The translations under genes and the position numbers were made by a program. Under the pieces are notes generated by a model. That model did no database searches. It was not told the origin of the DNA and saw nothing but the letters and a program-made list of their open reading frames with translations. This document shows, in pieces, positions 10,695 through 18,719 of a stretch of DNA of 64,000 nucleotides. The DNA comes from Stenotrophomonas sp. 364 (GTDB lineage Bacteria; Pseudomonadota; Gammaproteobacteria; Xanthomonadales; Xanthomonadaceae). Position 1 is the stretch's first letter, and the number at the start of each line of letters is the position of its first letter. Location: positions 1,776,001 through 1,840,000 of the forward strand of contig NZ_CP047135.1 in NCBI RefSeq assembly GCF_009832905.1, given 5' to 3'.

Positions 10695-10719
10695 CATCCC
10701 GGTCGAATCGACCGGGATG
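10695..10719. terminator. Strong hairpin downstream of cheW
   Basis: CATCCCGGTCG and CGACCGGGATG form a perfect 11-bp stem with an AAT loop. It lies 13 bp after the cheW stop. There is no T-run on the - strand, so it may be an inefficient terminator or an RNA-stabilising hairpin. Confidence 0.55.
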
Positions 10720-10731
10720 GCGAGGGCGCGA

Positions 10732-11223
10732 TCAGGCGGCGGCGTCTTCAACGTGGGCCGGCTGGCCCATGTCGGCGCTGTCGAGCAGGGTTTCGATGTC
10801 CAGCAGGATCAGCATGCGATCGTCCTGGGTGCCGATGCCGGAGATGAAGCGGGTATCGACGGCGGCGCCGAACTCGGGGGTGGGGCGGATCTGGTCGGCG
10901 TTGAGCGGGATGACGTCGGAGACGCTGTCGACGACGATGCCGACGACGCGGTCTTCGACGTTGAGCACGATCATGACGGTGAAAGCATCATACGTGGCCT
11001 TTTCCAGGCGCAGCTTGAGGCGCAGGTCGATGACCGGGACGATGGTGCCGCGCAGGTTGATCACACCCTTGATGTAATCGGGGGCATCGGGCACGCGGGT
11101 GACCGAGTCGTAACCGCGGATTTCCTGGACCTTGAGAATATCCACGCCGTAATGCTCGGCGCCGAGGGTGAAGCTGAGGTACTCGCCACCGCTGCTGGCG
11201 GCGTTGGGGTTGCTGTCGTTCAT
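10732..11223 (-). CDS. cheW: Chemotaxis coupling protein
   Basis: A 163-residue CheW, the SH3-like adaptor that links receptors to CheA. The body (about 14-150) shows YLSFTLGAEHYGVDILKVQEI, GVINLRGTIVPVIDLR and the second-subdomain strand GIVVDSVSDVI. Length is normal. It stands alone between the small exported-protein gene and a repeat-filled gap, and has its own sigma-28 promoter. It could serve both CheA proteins encoded in this window. Confidence 0.95.
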   Translation of the reverse strand: MNDSNPNAASSGGEYLSFTLGAEHYGVDILKVQEIRGYDSVTRVPDAPDYIKGVINLRGTIVPVIDLRLKLRLEKATYDAFTVMIVLNVEDRVVGIVVDSVSDVIPLNADQIRPTPEFGAAVDTRFISGIGTQDDRMLILLDIETLLDSADMGQPAHVEDAAA

Positions 11224-11277
11224 GGAAGGAATCCTGGGTCGGGCGTGGCGGTAAGGAAAAACCGGGCGTCACGCTCA

Positions 11278-11304
11278 ATATCGGCCTGGAGTCGGGCGAC
11301 TTTA
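11278..11304 (-). promoter_or_regulatory. Sigma-28 promoter for cheW
   Basis: TAAA (11304-11301), a 15-bp spacer and GCCGATAT (11285-11278) on the - strand, about 55 bp before the cheW ATG. Spacing matches the motC and receptor promoters exactly. Confidence 0.78.
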
Positions 11305-11349
11305 GACGGGGTGTGGTTGGCTGTTTTCAGCTATTCGCTGCTGATGGAC

Positions 11350-11774
11350 GGCGGGCGGTGCCAGGCCCTGCCGGGACACGCCGTGAATCCCGCTCCGCGG
11401 TCCGGCCCAGCCGCTGGCGGCTGTGCGTTCAGTCGCATGCGAGGCAGTGCCTCGCAAGCAATGCGCCTTCACCCCTGGAGGCTCGTGGGCGCCATCCATG
11501 GCGCCCAACGGTCCCGGCAGGGCCTGGCACCGCCCGCCCCACAGGTTCCGTGATCGGTTGGATAAAGCCGCGTGGGTGGGGAGGGGTAGTGCCGAGCGTT
11601 GCTCGGCACCTACACCCACTCCTCAAGCGCTGCGTGCTCGTGATCTCAACACAGCGAAAGCCATCTGCGCTGGGGCGGTACGGGTGGGTTGGCGGGACCG
11701 TTGGGCGCCATGGATGGCGCCCACGAGCCTACACGGACGTACTTGAGGCGTGTCCCGCCAACCCACCCGTACCG
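11350..11774. repeat. Nested long inverted repeats downstream of ycgR
   Basis: Three inverted pairs are seen. 11350-11377 pairs with 11511-11538 (28 bp). 11480-11516 pairs with 11693-11729 (37 bp, with an internal GGCGCCATCCATGGCGCC palindrome). 11676-11697 pairs with 11753-11774 (22 bp). All arms match perfectly by eye. A SMAG-like GTAG element lies at about 11587-11612. No gene is supported between 11224 and 11874. Confidence 0.85.
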
Positions 11775-11800
11775 ACCCACCCCAACAGACCGAACCGCCG

Positions 11801-11854
11801 CAGTTGCTGTTGCAGTTGCTGTTGCAGTTGCTGTTGCCGTTGCCGTTGCCGTTG
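11801..11854. repeat. Hexanucleotide microsatellite
   Basis: Nine consecutive 6-bp units of the form C(A/T/C)GTTG, arranged as three CAGTTG-CTGTTG pairs followed by three CCGTTG. It ends 20 bp from the ycgR stop codon. Such arrays can change length by slippage. Confidence 0.85.
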
Positions 11855-11874
11855 CTCCAAAAGCAGCAGCCCGC

Positions 11875-12654
11875 CTAACTCTCCCCATTCTTGCGGGCGC
11901 TGCGCTGGCGGTCGATGCGGAAAATGTAGCGTTGGATCGCACTGTCGCCCCCGCGTGGCAGCGTGTCGAAACGCATCCCCACGCGCTTCATCTCCACCCC
12001 GTTGGGCAGCTTTACCGCCAACTGATTGCACACGATCAACGCAATCTGCAGCTGCCCGCCCTCCGGCACGTCCAGCCGCGCCTCGTACCGCTTCTGCAGC
12101 GCGAACACATTGCAGTCCACCGGCACCGTCACCGCCAGACCGCCGCCACTGATGTCCACCACCCGCAGACTCAACGCCTCGGTGCGGTCCTCGTTGATCG
12201 GGAAAAGCAGCTGCGGCGAATCCGTGATCGGCGTCTCCAGACGGTACAGCTCGCGACGCTGCAGGTGCACCAACTCGCTCGGAAACGCCACCCGGAACGC
12301 CACATGGTGCGTACTGCCCACGCGCTCCAGATGGTCCAGCCGGAACCGTACCATCACCTTGTCCAGCTGCGCGAAGCACAGCAGGTGCCCGGCTTCCTCC
12401 GCCGCCCGGTTGGCCGGCTCGGACGGACTGCCGTCGAGCAACAGCATGTCGTCGTCCTCGTCCAGCTCCAGGATCGCCGTCGGGAACGACTGGTCCCGCC
12501 CGCCCAGGTGGGCGTTGATCAGCGAACGCTGGTCGATCAGTGCCTGCAGCAATTGACGGATCTGCCGGGGATTGCGGACCAGGTAACGATCGTCCGTGCC
12601 ATCGTCGTGCGCGGTGTGGGGATCGTCGTGTGCCTCAAGGCTGCCTTCGGACAT
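11875..12654 (-). CDS. ycgR: Flagellar brake protein with PilZ domain
   Basis: A 259-residue YcgR-type protein. When c-di-GMP rises, such proteins bind the flagellar motor and slow it or bias its rotation. The N-terminal YcgR domain (about 25-135) is followed by a PilZ domain (about 138-245) with the c-di-GMP motifs LQRRELYRL (RxxxR) and DISGGGLAV (D-x-S-x-x-G), both intact. The gene stands between cheW and a receptor and has a perfect sigma-28 -10 box upstream, as expected for a late flagellar gene. It links the GGDEF/EAL enzyme encoded at 42.6-44.7 kb to motor output. Confidence 0.92.
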   Translation of the reverse strand: MSEGSLEAHDDPHTAHDDGTDDRYLVRNPRQIRQLLQALIDQRSLINAHLGGRDQSFPTAILELDEDDDMLLLDGSPSEPANRAAEEAGHLLCFAQLDKVMVRFRLDHLERVGSTHHVAFRVAFPSELVHLQRRELYRLETPITDSPQLLFPINEDRTEALSLRVVDISGGGLAVTVPVDCNVFALQKRYEARLDVPEGGQLQIALIVCNQLAVKLPNGVEMKRVGMRFDTLPRGGDSAIQRYIFRIDRQRSARKNGES

Positions 12655-12711
12655 GGATGCGTGCTGAATTGAGTGGGCGCCGCCGGCGGGTTTTACCAGG
12701 GCTCTGTCCGT

Positions 12712-12738
12712 TTATCGGCAGCAGTTCACATTAATGTA
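12712..12738 (-). promoter_or_regulatory. Sigma-28 -10 box upstream of ycgR
   Basis: A perfect GCCGATAA (12719-12712) on the - strand 58 bp before the ycgR ATG. The -35 at the expected 15-bp distance (TACA) is poor. Confidence 0.65.
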
Positions 12739-12782
12739 GGGCCAATCCGTGTAGCCCGCGTTGGCTGGCCCAAATGCACGAC

Positions 12783-12804
12783 ACCCCGCCGAAGCGGGGT
12801 GCCG
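12783..12804 (-). terminator. Probable terminator of the third receptor gene
   Basis: CACCCCG and CGGGGTG pair across a 6-nt loop, about 30 bp after the stop at 12831. No clear T-run follows, so efficiency is uncertain. Confidence 0.5.
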
Positions 12805-12830
12805 TGGACAGACGTCACAGACGGGGCGGC

Positions 12831-15071
12831 TTAGAACTCCTGCCAGTCGCCTTCATTGGCCAGCACCGGCTCGCGCACCGCAGCACGGCGCACCGGCGCT
12901 GCCGCCGCACGCGCACGCGGTGCCGCAGCGGCCGGGGCACGGGCGGTGGCAGCCGACACGCTGGCCACCGACGCCGCCTGGTCGTCCAGCTTGAACAGCG
13001 CCACGGCGTCGGTGAGGTGGCCGGCCTGCTCTTCCATCGAACGGGCCGCGGCGGTTGCTTCTTCCACCAGCGCGGCGTTCTGCTGGGTCGTTTCGTCCAT
13101 CTGCGTGATGGTCTGGTTGACCTGCTCGATGCCGGCCGACTGTTCCTGCGAGGCCGCGGAGATCTCGGCCATGATGTCGGTCACGCGTTGCACCGAGGCC
13201 ACGATTTCGCCCATGGTCTCGCCGGCCTGGTTGACCAGCGCCGAGCCCTCGGCCACCTTGCCGACCGACTCGTCGATCAGGCCCTTGATCTCCTTGGCCG
13301 CACTGGCCGAGCGCTGGGCCAGGGTGCGCACCTCGGAGGCCACCACGGCAAACCCGCGGCCCTGCTCGCCGGCACGTGCCGCTTCCACGGCGGCATTCAG
13401 CGCCAGGATGTTGGTCTGGAAGGCGATGCCGTCGATCACGGTGATGATGTCAGCGATGCGGCGCGAGGACGCGTCGATCTCGTGCATCGTGCTGACCACG
13501 CGGCCGACCACATCGCCGCCCTGGCTGGCCACGCCGTGCGCGCCGATCGCCAGCTGGTTGGCCTGGCGGGCGTGTTCGGCGTTCTGGCGCACGGTGGAGG
13601 TCAGTTCCTCCATCGACGCGGCGGTTTCTTCCAGGTTGGCGGCCTGCTGCTCGGTACGGCGCGACAGGTCGTTGTTGCCCGAGGCGATTTCGCCGGCGGC
13701 GGTGCTGATGCTGGACGACGCGTGCTGGATGCGGCCCACGATCTGGGTCAGCTGGGCCACGGTGGTGTTGGCGTCGTCGCGCATGCTGGCGAACACGCCG
13801 TGGAACTGACCCTGCATGCGCGCGGTCAGGTCGCCGTTGGCGATCGACTGCAGCAGGTGCGACAGCTGCGACAGGTTGCCGTCGGCCACTTCCATCATGG
13901 TGTTGAGATGCTCGATCATCACCCGGAAATCGTGATCGAAGCGCAGCGCATCGCCGCGCTGGCTGAAGTCACCGGCCGCGGCAGCCTGGGCCAGCGACTG
14001 GATCTGGGTGTTGATGGCCAGCAGGCTGGCCTTCGCGGCGTCCATCGATTCGTGCAGGATCGCGCGGCTGCCGGGCAGGCGGCGGGCGTTGGGCGACAGG
14101 TCACCGGCGGCGTACTGGTTCAGCACGGCGATGGCGTCCTTGATGGCATCCAGGTGGTCGAACACCACCGTGTTGGTGCCCACGGCCAGCTCACCGTACA
14201 CGCCCGGGAAGTCGGTGGGCATGCGGTGCGAAATATCCGGGCCGGCATGCATCGCGGCCATCTGCCGGGTTTCCTCGGAATAGCGGCGCAGCATGCTGGT
14301 CATTTCGCCGGTGGCGGCCAGCATCTGCCCGGCCTCGTCGGTGCTGGTGGCGCGCGTGGTGACGCTCAGGTCGCCACGGGCCACCGACTTGATGGCATGC
14401 ACGGCCTGGCCCAGCGGGCGGGTGATGATGCGCGAGATCACGAAGGCCAAGGCGGCGGCCACCAGCGACAGCAGCACCATGCAGCAGATGATCGCGATCA
14501 CGCTGGTGCGGTGAGTGGCATTGGCATCGGCGAGCTTGTCGGTCATCAGGCTGTTGCTGTAGACGCCCAGTGCTTTGAGGTCTTCGAACAGCTGCCGGCG
14601 GGCCGGGCGCGACTTGTTGTCGGAGACGTCGCGGGCACCGGCTGCGTCGCCGGCGGCAACGGCGGCCCGCAGGTCCGTGTTGGCCTTGAAATACGCGTCG
14701 GTGTCGGCGGCGACCTTGGCATACAGCGCACGTTCGCGGTCATTGGCCGGCAGTGCCGCATAGGCGGCCAGTTCATCACGAACCTGCTTGGCCGAGTCAT
14801 CCATGCGCTTGTTGTAGTCAGCCACCTTGTCGGGCTGGTCCAGCATGCTCACCTGCGCCAGTTCGTAGGTGCGGAACTCGCCCAGGATGGCGCGTGCCTC
14901 GCCCAGGTGCTGCAGCGTGGGGATGTTGTTCTCGGCCATCGCGCCCAGTTCGGCGTTGGCGCCATTGAGGCGGACCAGCGCGAACACACCGAGCACGACG
15001 GTCATCAGGGTGGTGAGGGTAAAGCCCACGGCCAGCTTGCGGGCGATGGGCAGATTGTGGAACCACTTCAT
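12831..15071 (-). CDS. Methyl-accepting chemotaxis protein, four-helix-bundle sensor
   Basis: A 746-residue chemoreceptor. TM1 ([21 protein letters not shown], about 13-33) is followed by a periplasmic four-helix bundle (about 34-185), TM2 ([21 protein letters not shown]) and HAMP. A second HAMP-like repeat region precedes the signalling hairpin with the [17 protein letters not shown] tip. It ends in DWQEF like its neighbours. The last 300 residues are nearly identical to those of the other two receptors, so recent duplication or gene conversion of the signalling half is likely, while the sensor halves differ. Start ATG 15071 opens directly into TM1. A sigma-28-like box lies about 120 bp upstream. 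Confidence 0.94.
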   Translation of the reverse strand: MKWFHNLPIARKLAVGFTLTTLMTVVLGVFALVRLNGANAELGAMAENNIPTLQHLGEARAILGEFRTYELAQVSMLDQPDKVADYNKRMDDSAKQVRDELAAYAALPANDRERALYAKVAADTDAYFKANTDLRAAVAAGDAAGARDVSDNKSRPARRQLFEDLKALGVYSNSLMTDKLADANATHRTSVIAIICCMVLLSLVAAALAFVISRIITRPLGQAVHAIKSVARGDLSVTTRATSTDEAGQMLAATGEMTSMLRRYSEETRQMAAMHAGPDISHRMPTDFPGVYGELAVGTNTVVFDHLDAIKDAIAVLNQYAAGDLSPNARRLPGSRAILHESMDAAKASLLAINTQIQSLAQAAAAGDFSQRGDALRFDHDFRVMIEHLNTMMEVADGNLSQLSHLLQSIANGDLTARMQGQFHGVFASMRDDANTTVAQLTQIVGRIQHASSSISTAAGEIASGNNDLSRRTEQQAANLEETAASMEELTSTVRQNAEHARQANQLAIGAHGVASQGGDVVGRVVSTMHEIDASSRRIADIITVIDGIAFQTNILALNAAVEAARAGEQGRGFAVVASEVRTLAQRSASAAKEIKGLIDESVGKVAEGSALVNQAGETMGEIVASVQRVTDIMAEISAASQEQSAGIEQVNQTITQMDETTQQNAALVEEATAAARSMEEQAGHLTDAVALFKLDDQAASVASVSAATARAPAAAAPRARAAAAPVRRAAVREPVLANEGDWQEF

Positions 15072-15187
15072 GGCAGGAACTCCGGGCAGGGCAGTGGCGC
15101 GCAGCCGTGGGGGCGCTGGGCGTGAGGTCGTGGCGAATGCGGAATGGGGCGAGGGGCACGTGACGGTGAAGTCAACGCTCTCCCGAA

Positions 15188-15215
15188 ATAGCGGCGACGC
15201 AGCGCCGCAACTTGA
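15188..15215 (-). promoter_or_regulatory. Sigma-28-like promoter for the third receptor
   Basis: TCAA (15215-15212), a 16-bp spacer and GCCGCTAT (15195-15188) on the - strand. The -10 deviates at two positions. Confidence 0.5.
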
Positions 15216-15411
15216 GTGTTCGATGTCACATTTTTTCTCGGCATGCCGTCAGGCCACGCCAGCCCGCATTGGTTGCACAAGCAAGCAACCGCAAGGCATT
15301 CGATCCGCAGCCCACGCAGACGCCTCAGTACGCCAACGTATCGCCGCCGATCAACGTCACAGTTTCAAAAAGGGCCATAACGCACAGGCCCGGCCGAAGA
15401 CAAATCACCCG

Positions 15412-15535
15412 ATAGTGCCGGCCGCTGGCCGGCAACCAGGAAACCCCCAGCAATTGGTAGTGCCGGCCGCTGGCCGGCAACCCCATGGACCCCAGCCGAC
15501 AGCGCGAGGAGCCGGCCAGCGGCCGGCACTACCGG
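15412..15535. repeat. Cluster of three SMAG-like palindromes
   Basis: Two direct copies of (G/A)TAGTGCCGGCCGCTGGCCGGC at about 15411 and 15457 and one inverted copy ending at about 15534. They lie in the gene-free gap 15072-15782. Confidence 0.85.
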
Positions 15536-15570
15536 GATGCAGACGAAGGTCGCAGACCCGCAAACGAGGA

Positions 15571-15676
15571 GCCCCCGCTAGTAGCGGGGGCGCGCCGACA
15601 GGCGGGGGGTGTTGGGAGGTGATAAGACGGGGCCCGCGTTCTGCGAAGCGGAACGTGGGGAGCCATCGCGCATGCG
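15571..15676. repeat. Dispersed hairpin element, copy 1
   Basis: It is made of a first hairpin (GCCCCCGC/GCGGGGGC), a GC-rich linker with GGCGGGGGGTGTTGGG, the block TAAGACGGGG, and a second hairpin: stem 15633-15644 with 15648-15659, loop GAA. It ends with CGCGCATGCG. The second stem has two G.U-type pairs if read as a + strand RNA. See copies at 15677-15778 and 49287-49376. Confidence 0.7.
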
Positions 15677-15778
15677 AGGGCGTCCCGGGGGCGCGCCGAC
15701 GGCGGGGGGTGTTGGGTGCTGGTAAGCCGGGGCCCAGGGTTTGCGCAGCAAACCCTGGGGAAATCTTCGCGAATGCGG
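15677..15778. repeat. Dispersed hairpin element, copy 2
   Basis: The same linker (GGCGGGGGGTGTTGGG), then TAAGCCGGGG, then a perfect 12-bp stem (15733-15744 with 15748-15759) closed by a GCA loop, then CGCGAATGCG. It runs to within 5 bp of the cheA2 stop, so on the - strand it is the immediate 3' end of that gene and may act as its terminator. Confidence 0.7.
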
Positions 15779-15782
15779 AGAT

Positions 15783-17765
15783 TTAAGCGGCCTGTGGCAT
15801 CCGCAACGACCGCACCAGGCCACCGATATCCACGATCAGCGACACCCGGCCATCGCCCAGGATGGTGGCACCGGAGACGCCACTGATGCGGCGGTAGTTG
15901 TTCTCGATGTTCTTGACCACCACCTGCTGCTGGCCGACCAGTTCGTCCACTTCCAGCGCGATCTTCTGGCCATCGCCTTCGACCACCACCACCAGCGAGT
16001 CGTCCTTGGTGCGCCCGCCGAACCCGTAGTACTCGCTGAGCGAGAGGATCGGCAGGTACTCGCCACGGACGCGCAGCACGCGCCCTTCGCCGGCCATGGT
16101 GCGTACGTCCTCGGGCTGCGGCTGCAGCGCCTCCAGTACGTAGGCCAGCGGCAGGATCACCGTTTCACCGGCCACCGCCACGGTCATGCCGTCGAGGATG
16201 GCCAGGGTCAGCGGCAGCCGGATCAGCACGCGGGTGCCATTGCCGGCCTTGCTTTCCAGCTGTACTTCGCCGCCCAGCGCCTGGATGTTGCGGCGGACCA
16301 CGTCCATGCCCACGCCTCGGCCCGAAAGATCCGTGACGGCATCGGCGGTGGAGAAGCCCGGCTGGAAGATCAGGTCCCAGACCTGCGCGTCGGTGGGGTT
16401 GTCGGGCACGCTCAAGCCGCGCTCGAGGGCCTTGGACAGGATCTTGTCGCGGTTCAGGCCGCGGCCGTCGTCGCTGACTTCGATCACGATGTGGCCGCCC
16501 TGGTGCGAGGCCGCCAGGGTGATCGTGCCGGTCTCGTCCTTGCCCGCGTCGCGGCGGACGTCGGGCATTTCCAGGCCGTGGTCGATCGAGTTGCGGACCA
16601 GATGCACGAGCGGATCGGCGATCTTCTCGATCAGGCCCTTGTCCAACTCGGTGCCTTCGCCGATGGTGCGCAGGCGCACGTGCTTGCCCAGGCGCGAGGA
16701 CAGGTCGCGGACCAGGCGCGGGAAGCGGCGGAACACCGCATCCACCGGAAGCATGCGCACGCCGATGACCGCTTCCTGCAGGTCGCGGGTGTTGCGTTCA
16801 AGCAGGTCCAGGCCGGCGAACAGCTGTTCGGCATGCACCGGGTCCAGTGCGTGCGAGACCTGCTTGAGCATGGCCTGGGTGATGACCAGTTCGCCGACCA
16901 GGTTGATCAGGGCATCGACCTTTTCCACGGCGACGCGGATCGAGGTTTCTGCTTCGTGTGCGGCCGGCGCAGCGGCTGCGGCGGGTGCCGCTGCGGCTGC
17001 GGGTGCCGGTGCCGGGGCGGCCACCGGGGCCGCTGGCGCGTGGGTGGCCAGGCTGGGCGGTGCGGCCGGACGGATGTCCAGTTCGCAGTCGTCCACGACC
17101 CAGGCGAAAGTGTCTTCGATCTTGCTGCGCGGCACCTTGCCGACCAGGCCGAGGTCCCACGCCAGGTGGGCTTCAAGCGGGTCGAGCTGGTCGAAACCGG
17201 GCAGGCGGTCCAGCCGCGCGGCCACCTGCAGCGAGCCCAGGTGTTCCAGTTCGCGGATGATGCGCAGCGGGTCGTTGCCGCTCATGAACAGCGAGGGCGA
17301 GGGCACGAAGCCGATCTGCCACGCTTCGGGGGTGTCATCCACCTTGGCCGCGGCTACCGGCGCGGCGGCTGCGACCTGGCCGGACAACACCGCTTCCAGG
17401 CGCGCCTTGATCGCGGCCACGGCCTGGGGGTCGGCGGGCTGGCCGTGTTCGGCTTCGCGCAGCAGGGCACGCAGCACGTCCACCGAGGACAGCATGGCGT
17501 CGACCGCGGTGGCTTCCAGGGCGCGCTTGCCGGCACGCAGTTCGTCCAGCAGGGTTTCCAGCACGTGGGTCAACGCGGCGATCGCGTCGAAGCCGAAGGT
17601 ACCGGCGCCGCCCTTGATGGAATGCGCGGCGCGGAACACCGAATTGATGATTTCCGGGTCCTGCTGGCCCGATTCAAGCGCCAGCAGGCCAGCCTCCATT
17701 GCATCCAGCCCCTCGCGGCTTTCTTCAAAGAACGTGGCGTGGAAACGTTGCAGATCCATGCTCAT
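15783..17765 (-). CDS. cheA: Second chemotaxis histidine kinase
   Basis: A 660-residue CheA. The P1 phosphotransfer domain has H48 in AAHSIKGGAGTFGF. A region at about 145-235 resembles a second HPt-like or P2-type domain (AWQIGFVPSPSLF), and an Ala/Pro-rich linker follows. Then come the P3 dimerisation helices, the P4 kinase domain (N box HLVRNSIDHGLE, G1 DDGRGLN, G2 GRGVGMDV) and the P5 CheW-like domain. All catalytic boxes are intact. It is the last gene of the parC-parP-STAS-cheY2-cheA2 stretch and faces the receptor genes, so it may run a second array with the STAS protein and CheY2. It differs clearly from CheA1 (22714-24522). ATG 17765 or 17759 could start it; the difference is two residues. 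Confidence 0.94.
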   Translation of the reverse strand: MSMDLQRFHATFFEESREGLDAMEAGLLALESGQQDPEIINSVFRAAHSIKGGAGTFGFDAIAALTHVLETLLDELRAGKRALEATAVDAMLSSVDVLRALLREAEHGQPADPQAVAAIKARLEAVLSGQVAAAAPVAAAKVDDTPEAWQIGFVPSPSLFMSGNDPLRIIRELEHLGSLQVAARLDRLPGFDQLDPLEAHLAWDLGLVGKVPRSKIEDTFAWVVDDCELDIRPAAPPSLATHAPAAPVAAPAPAPAAAAAPAAAAAPAAHEAETSIRVAVEKVDALINLVGELVITQAMLKQVSHALDPVHAEQLFAGLDLLERNTRDLQEAVIGVRMLPVDAVFRRFPRLVRDLSSRLGKHVRLRTIGEGTELDKGLIEKIADPLVHLVRNSIDHGLEMPDVRRDAGKDETGTITLAASHQGGHIVIEVSDDGRGLNRDKILSKALERGLSVPDNPTDAQVWDLIFQPGFSTADAVTDLSGRGVGMDVVRRNIQALGGEVQLESKAGNGTRVLIRLPLTLAILDGMTVAVAGETVILPLAYVLEALQPQPEDVRTMAGEGRVLRVRGEYLPILSLSEYYGFGGRTKDDSLVVVVEGDGQKIALEVDELVGQQQVVVKNIENNYRRISGVSGATILGDGRVSLIVDIGGLVRSLRMPQAA

Positions 17766-17822
17766 GGTGCGTGGGGTCCGGTTGCGAAGGGAGGGAGGGT
17801 GGTGCGGTGGGGTGTGCCGGGA

Positions 17823-18188
17823 TCAGCCCAGCACTTTCTGTACGGTGGCGACCAGCTGTTCGGGATTGAACGGCTTGACCAGCCAGCCGGTGGCACCGGC
17901 GGCCTTGCCTTCGGACTTCTTGTCGGCGGCCGATTCAGTGGTCAGCATCAACATCGGGATGAACTTGTAGTCCGGCAGCTGGCGCAGCTCGCGGATCAGC
18001 GAGATGCCGTCCATGTTGGGCATGTTGACGTCGGTCACCACCGCGTTGAAGCGCTGGCCTTTGGCCCGGCCCAGTGCGACGGCACCATCTTCGGCCTCTT
18101 CGACCGAGAAGCCGGCCGAGGTGAGGGCGAAAGAGACCATCTGGCGCATCGACGCCGAGTCGTCCACCACCAAGATTCGTGCGCTCAT
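17823..18188 (-). CDS. cheY: CheY-type response regulator (second)
   Basis: A 121-residue single receiver domain: ILVVDDSASMRQM, phospho-acceptor Asp in VVTDVNMPNMDG, Thr in MLTTESA and Lys in VKPFNPEQL are all present. It lies between the STAS gene (ATGA overlap) and cheA2, so CheA2 is its likely phosphodonor. Whether it binds the motor or acts as a phosphate sink cannot be told from sequence. CheZ and CheY1 are encoded elsewhere in the window. Confidence 0.93.
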   Translation of the reverse strand: MSARILVVDDSASMRQMVSFALTSAGFSVEEAEDGAVALGRAKGQRFNAVVTDVNMPNMDGISLIRELRQLPDYKFIPMLMLTTESAADKKSEGKAAGATGWLVKPFNPEQLVATVQKVLG

Positions 18189-18493
18189 GCAGCGTTCTCC
18201 ACAGATTTCAGGTTGTCATGGGTTGCGTCCAGGCCAAGGGCCTGGGTGAGGCCGAGCAGTCGCGCGGCATCACGGAAGGTGGCAGTGCAACCGTCGAATC
18301 CGGTCGGGTGGCCTGCCTGGCGGCGGGCGTCGACGAATGCGCACAGGACCTGCATTGCTGCGGTATGGATACGGCTCACCTGGCTGGCATCCAGCGTCAG
18401 TTCGCCGGCCTGGTCCACCAACGGGGCCAGGCGGGTTTTCAGCTCGGTGCTGGTCTCGATTCCGAGATCACCACCCAGGGCAACAGTGCTCAT
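18185..18493 (-). CDS. STAS-domain protein of the chemotaxis operon
   Basis: A 102-residue single STAS domain (anti-sigma-factor-antagonist fold): LTLDASQVSRIHTAAMQVL is the phosphorylatable-loop region, with the Ser/Thr position occupied by His-Thr (RIHTAA). GGAG five bases before ATG 18493 supports this start; the open frame extends 16 codons further without support. It overlaps cheY2 by ATGA and precedes cheA2. STAS proteins next to CheY and CheA are known from alternative chemosensory clusters, but their role there is unsettled. Confidence 0.85.
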   Translation of the reverse strand: MSTVALGGDLGIETSTELKTRLAPLVDQAGELTLDASQVSRIHTAAMQVLCAFVDARRQAGHPTGFDGCTATFRDAARLLGLTQALGLDATHDNLKSVENAA

Positions 18494-18523
18494 GTTTGCT
18501 CCGGACAAACGGTTCCGAGAGAG

Positions 18524-18550
18524 ATAACGGCCTGAGCCCAAAAAGCTTTA
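18524..18550 (-). promoter_or_regulatory. Sigma-28-like promoter for STAS-cheY2-cheA2
   Basis: TAAA (18550-18547), a 15-bp spacer and GCCGTTAT (18531-18524) on the - strand, about 30 bp before ATG 18493. Spacing is identical to the motC, cheW and receptor promoters. Confidence 0.7.
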
Positions 18551-18598
18551 GGGGAGGCGCGGGCGATCTTCATCATTCTGTCGGCCGGCCCGCCGGGG

Positions 18599-18709
18599 GT
18601 AGAGCCACCCCATGGGTGGCTGCGTAGCACGGCAGGACCCACACCCGCCGTCAGGTGGCCACGACGTCGGATCGGACGGCAGCCACCTATGGGGCGGCTC
18701 TACCGCGTG
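18599..18709. repeat. Pair of SMAG elements in opposite orientation
   Basis: A direct copy at about 18599-18622 (stem CCACCC/GGGTGG) and an inverted copy at about 18680-18704. They lie between the parP-like stop and the next promoter and may form one long hairpin that ends the upstream transcript. Confidence 0.8.
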
Positions 18710-18719
18710 AGGGTTCCGG

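Noticed and set aside
11224..11874. Open frames on both strands downstream of ycgR
   Set aside because: They run through inverted repeats and a microsatellite and show no protein-like composition.
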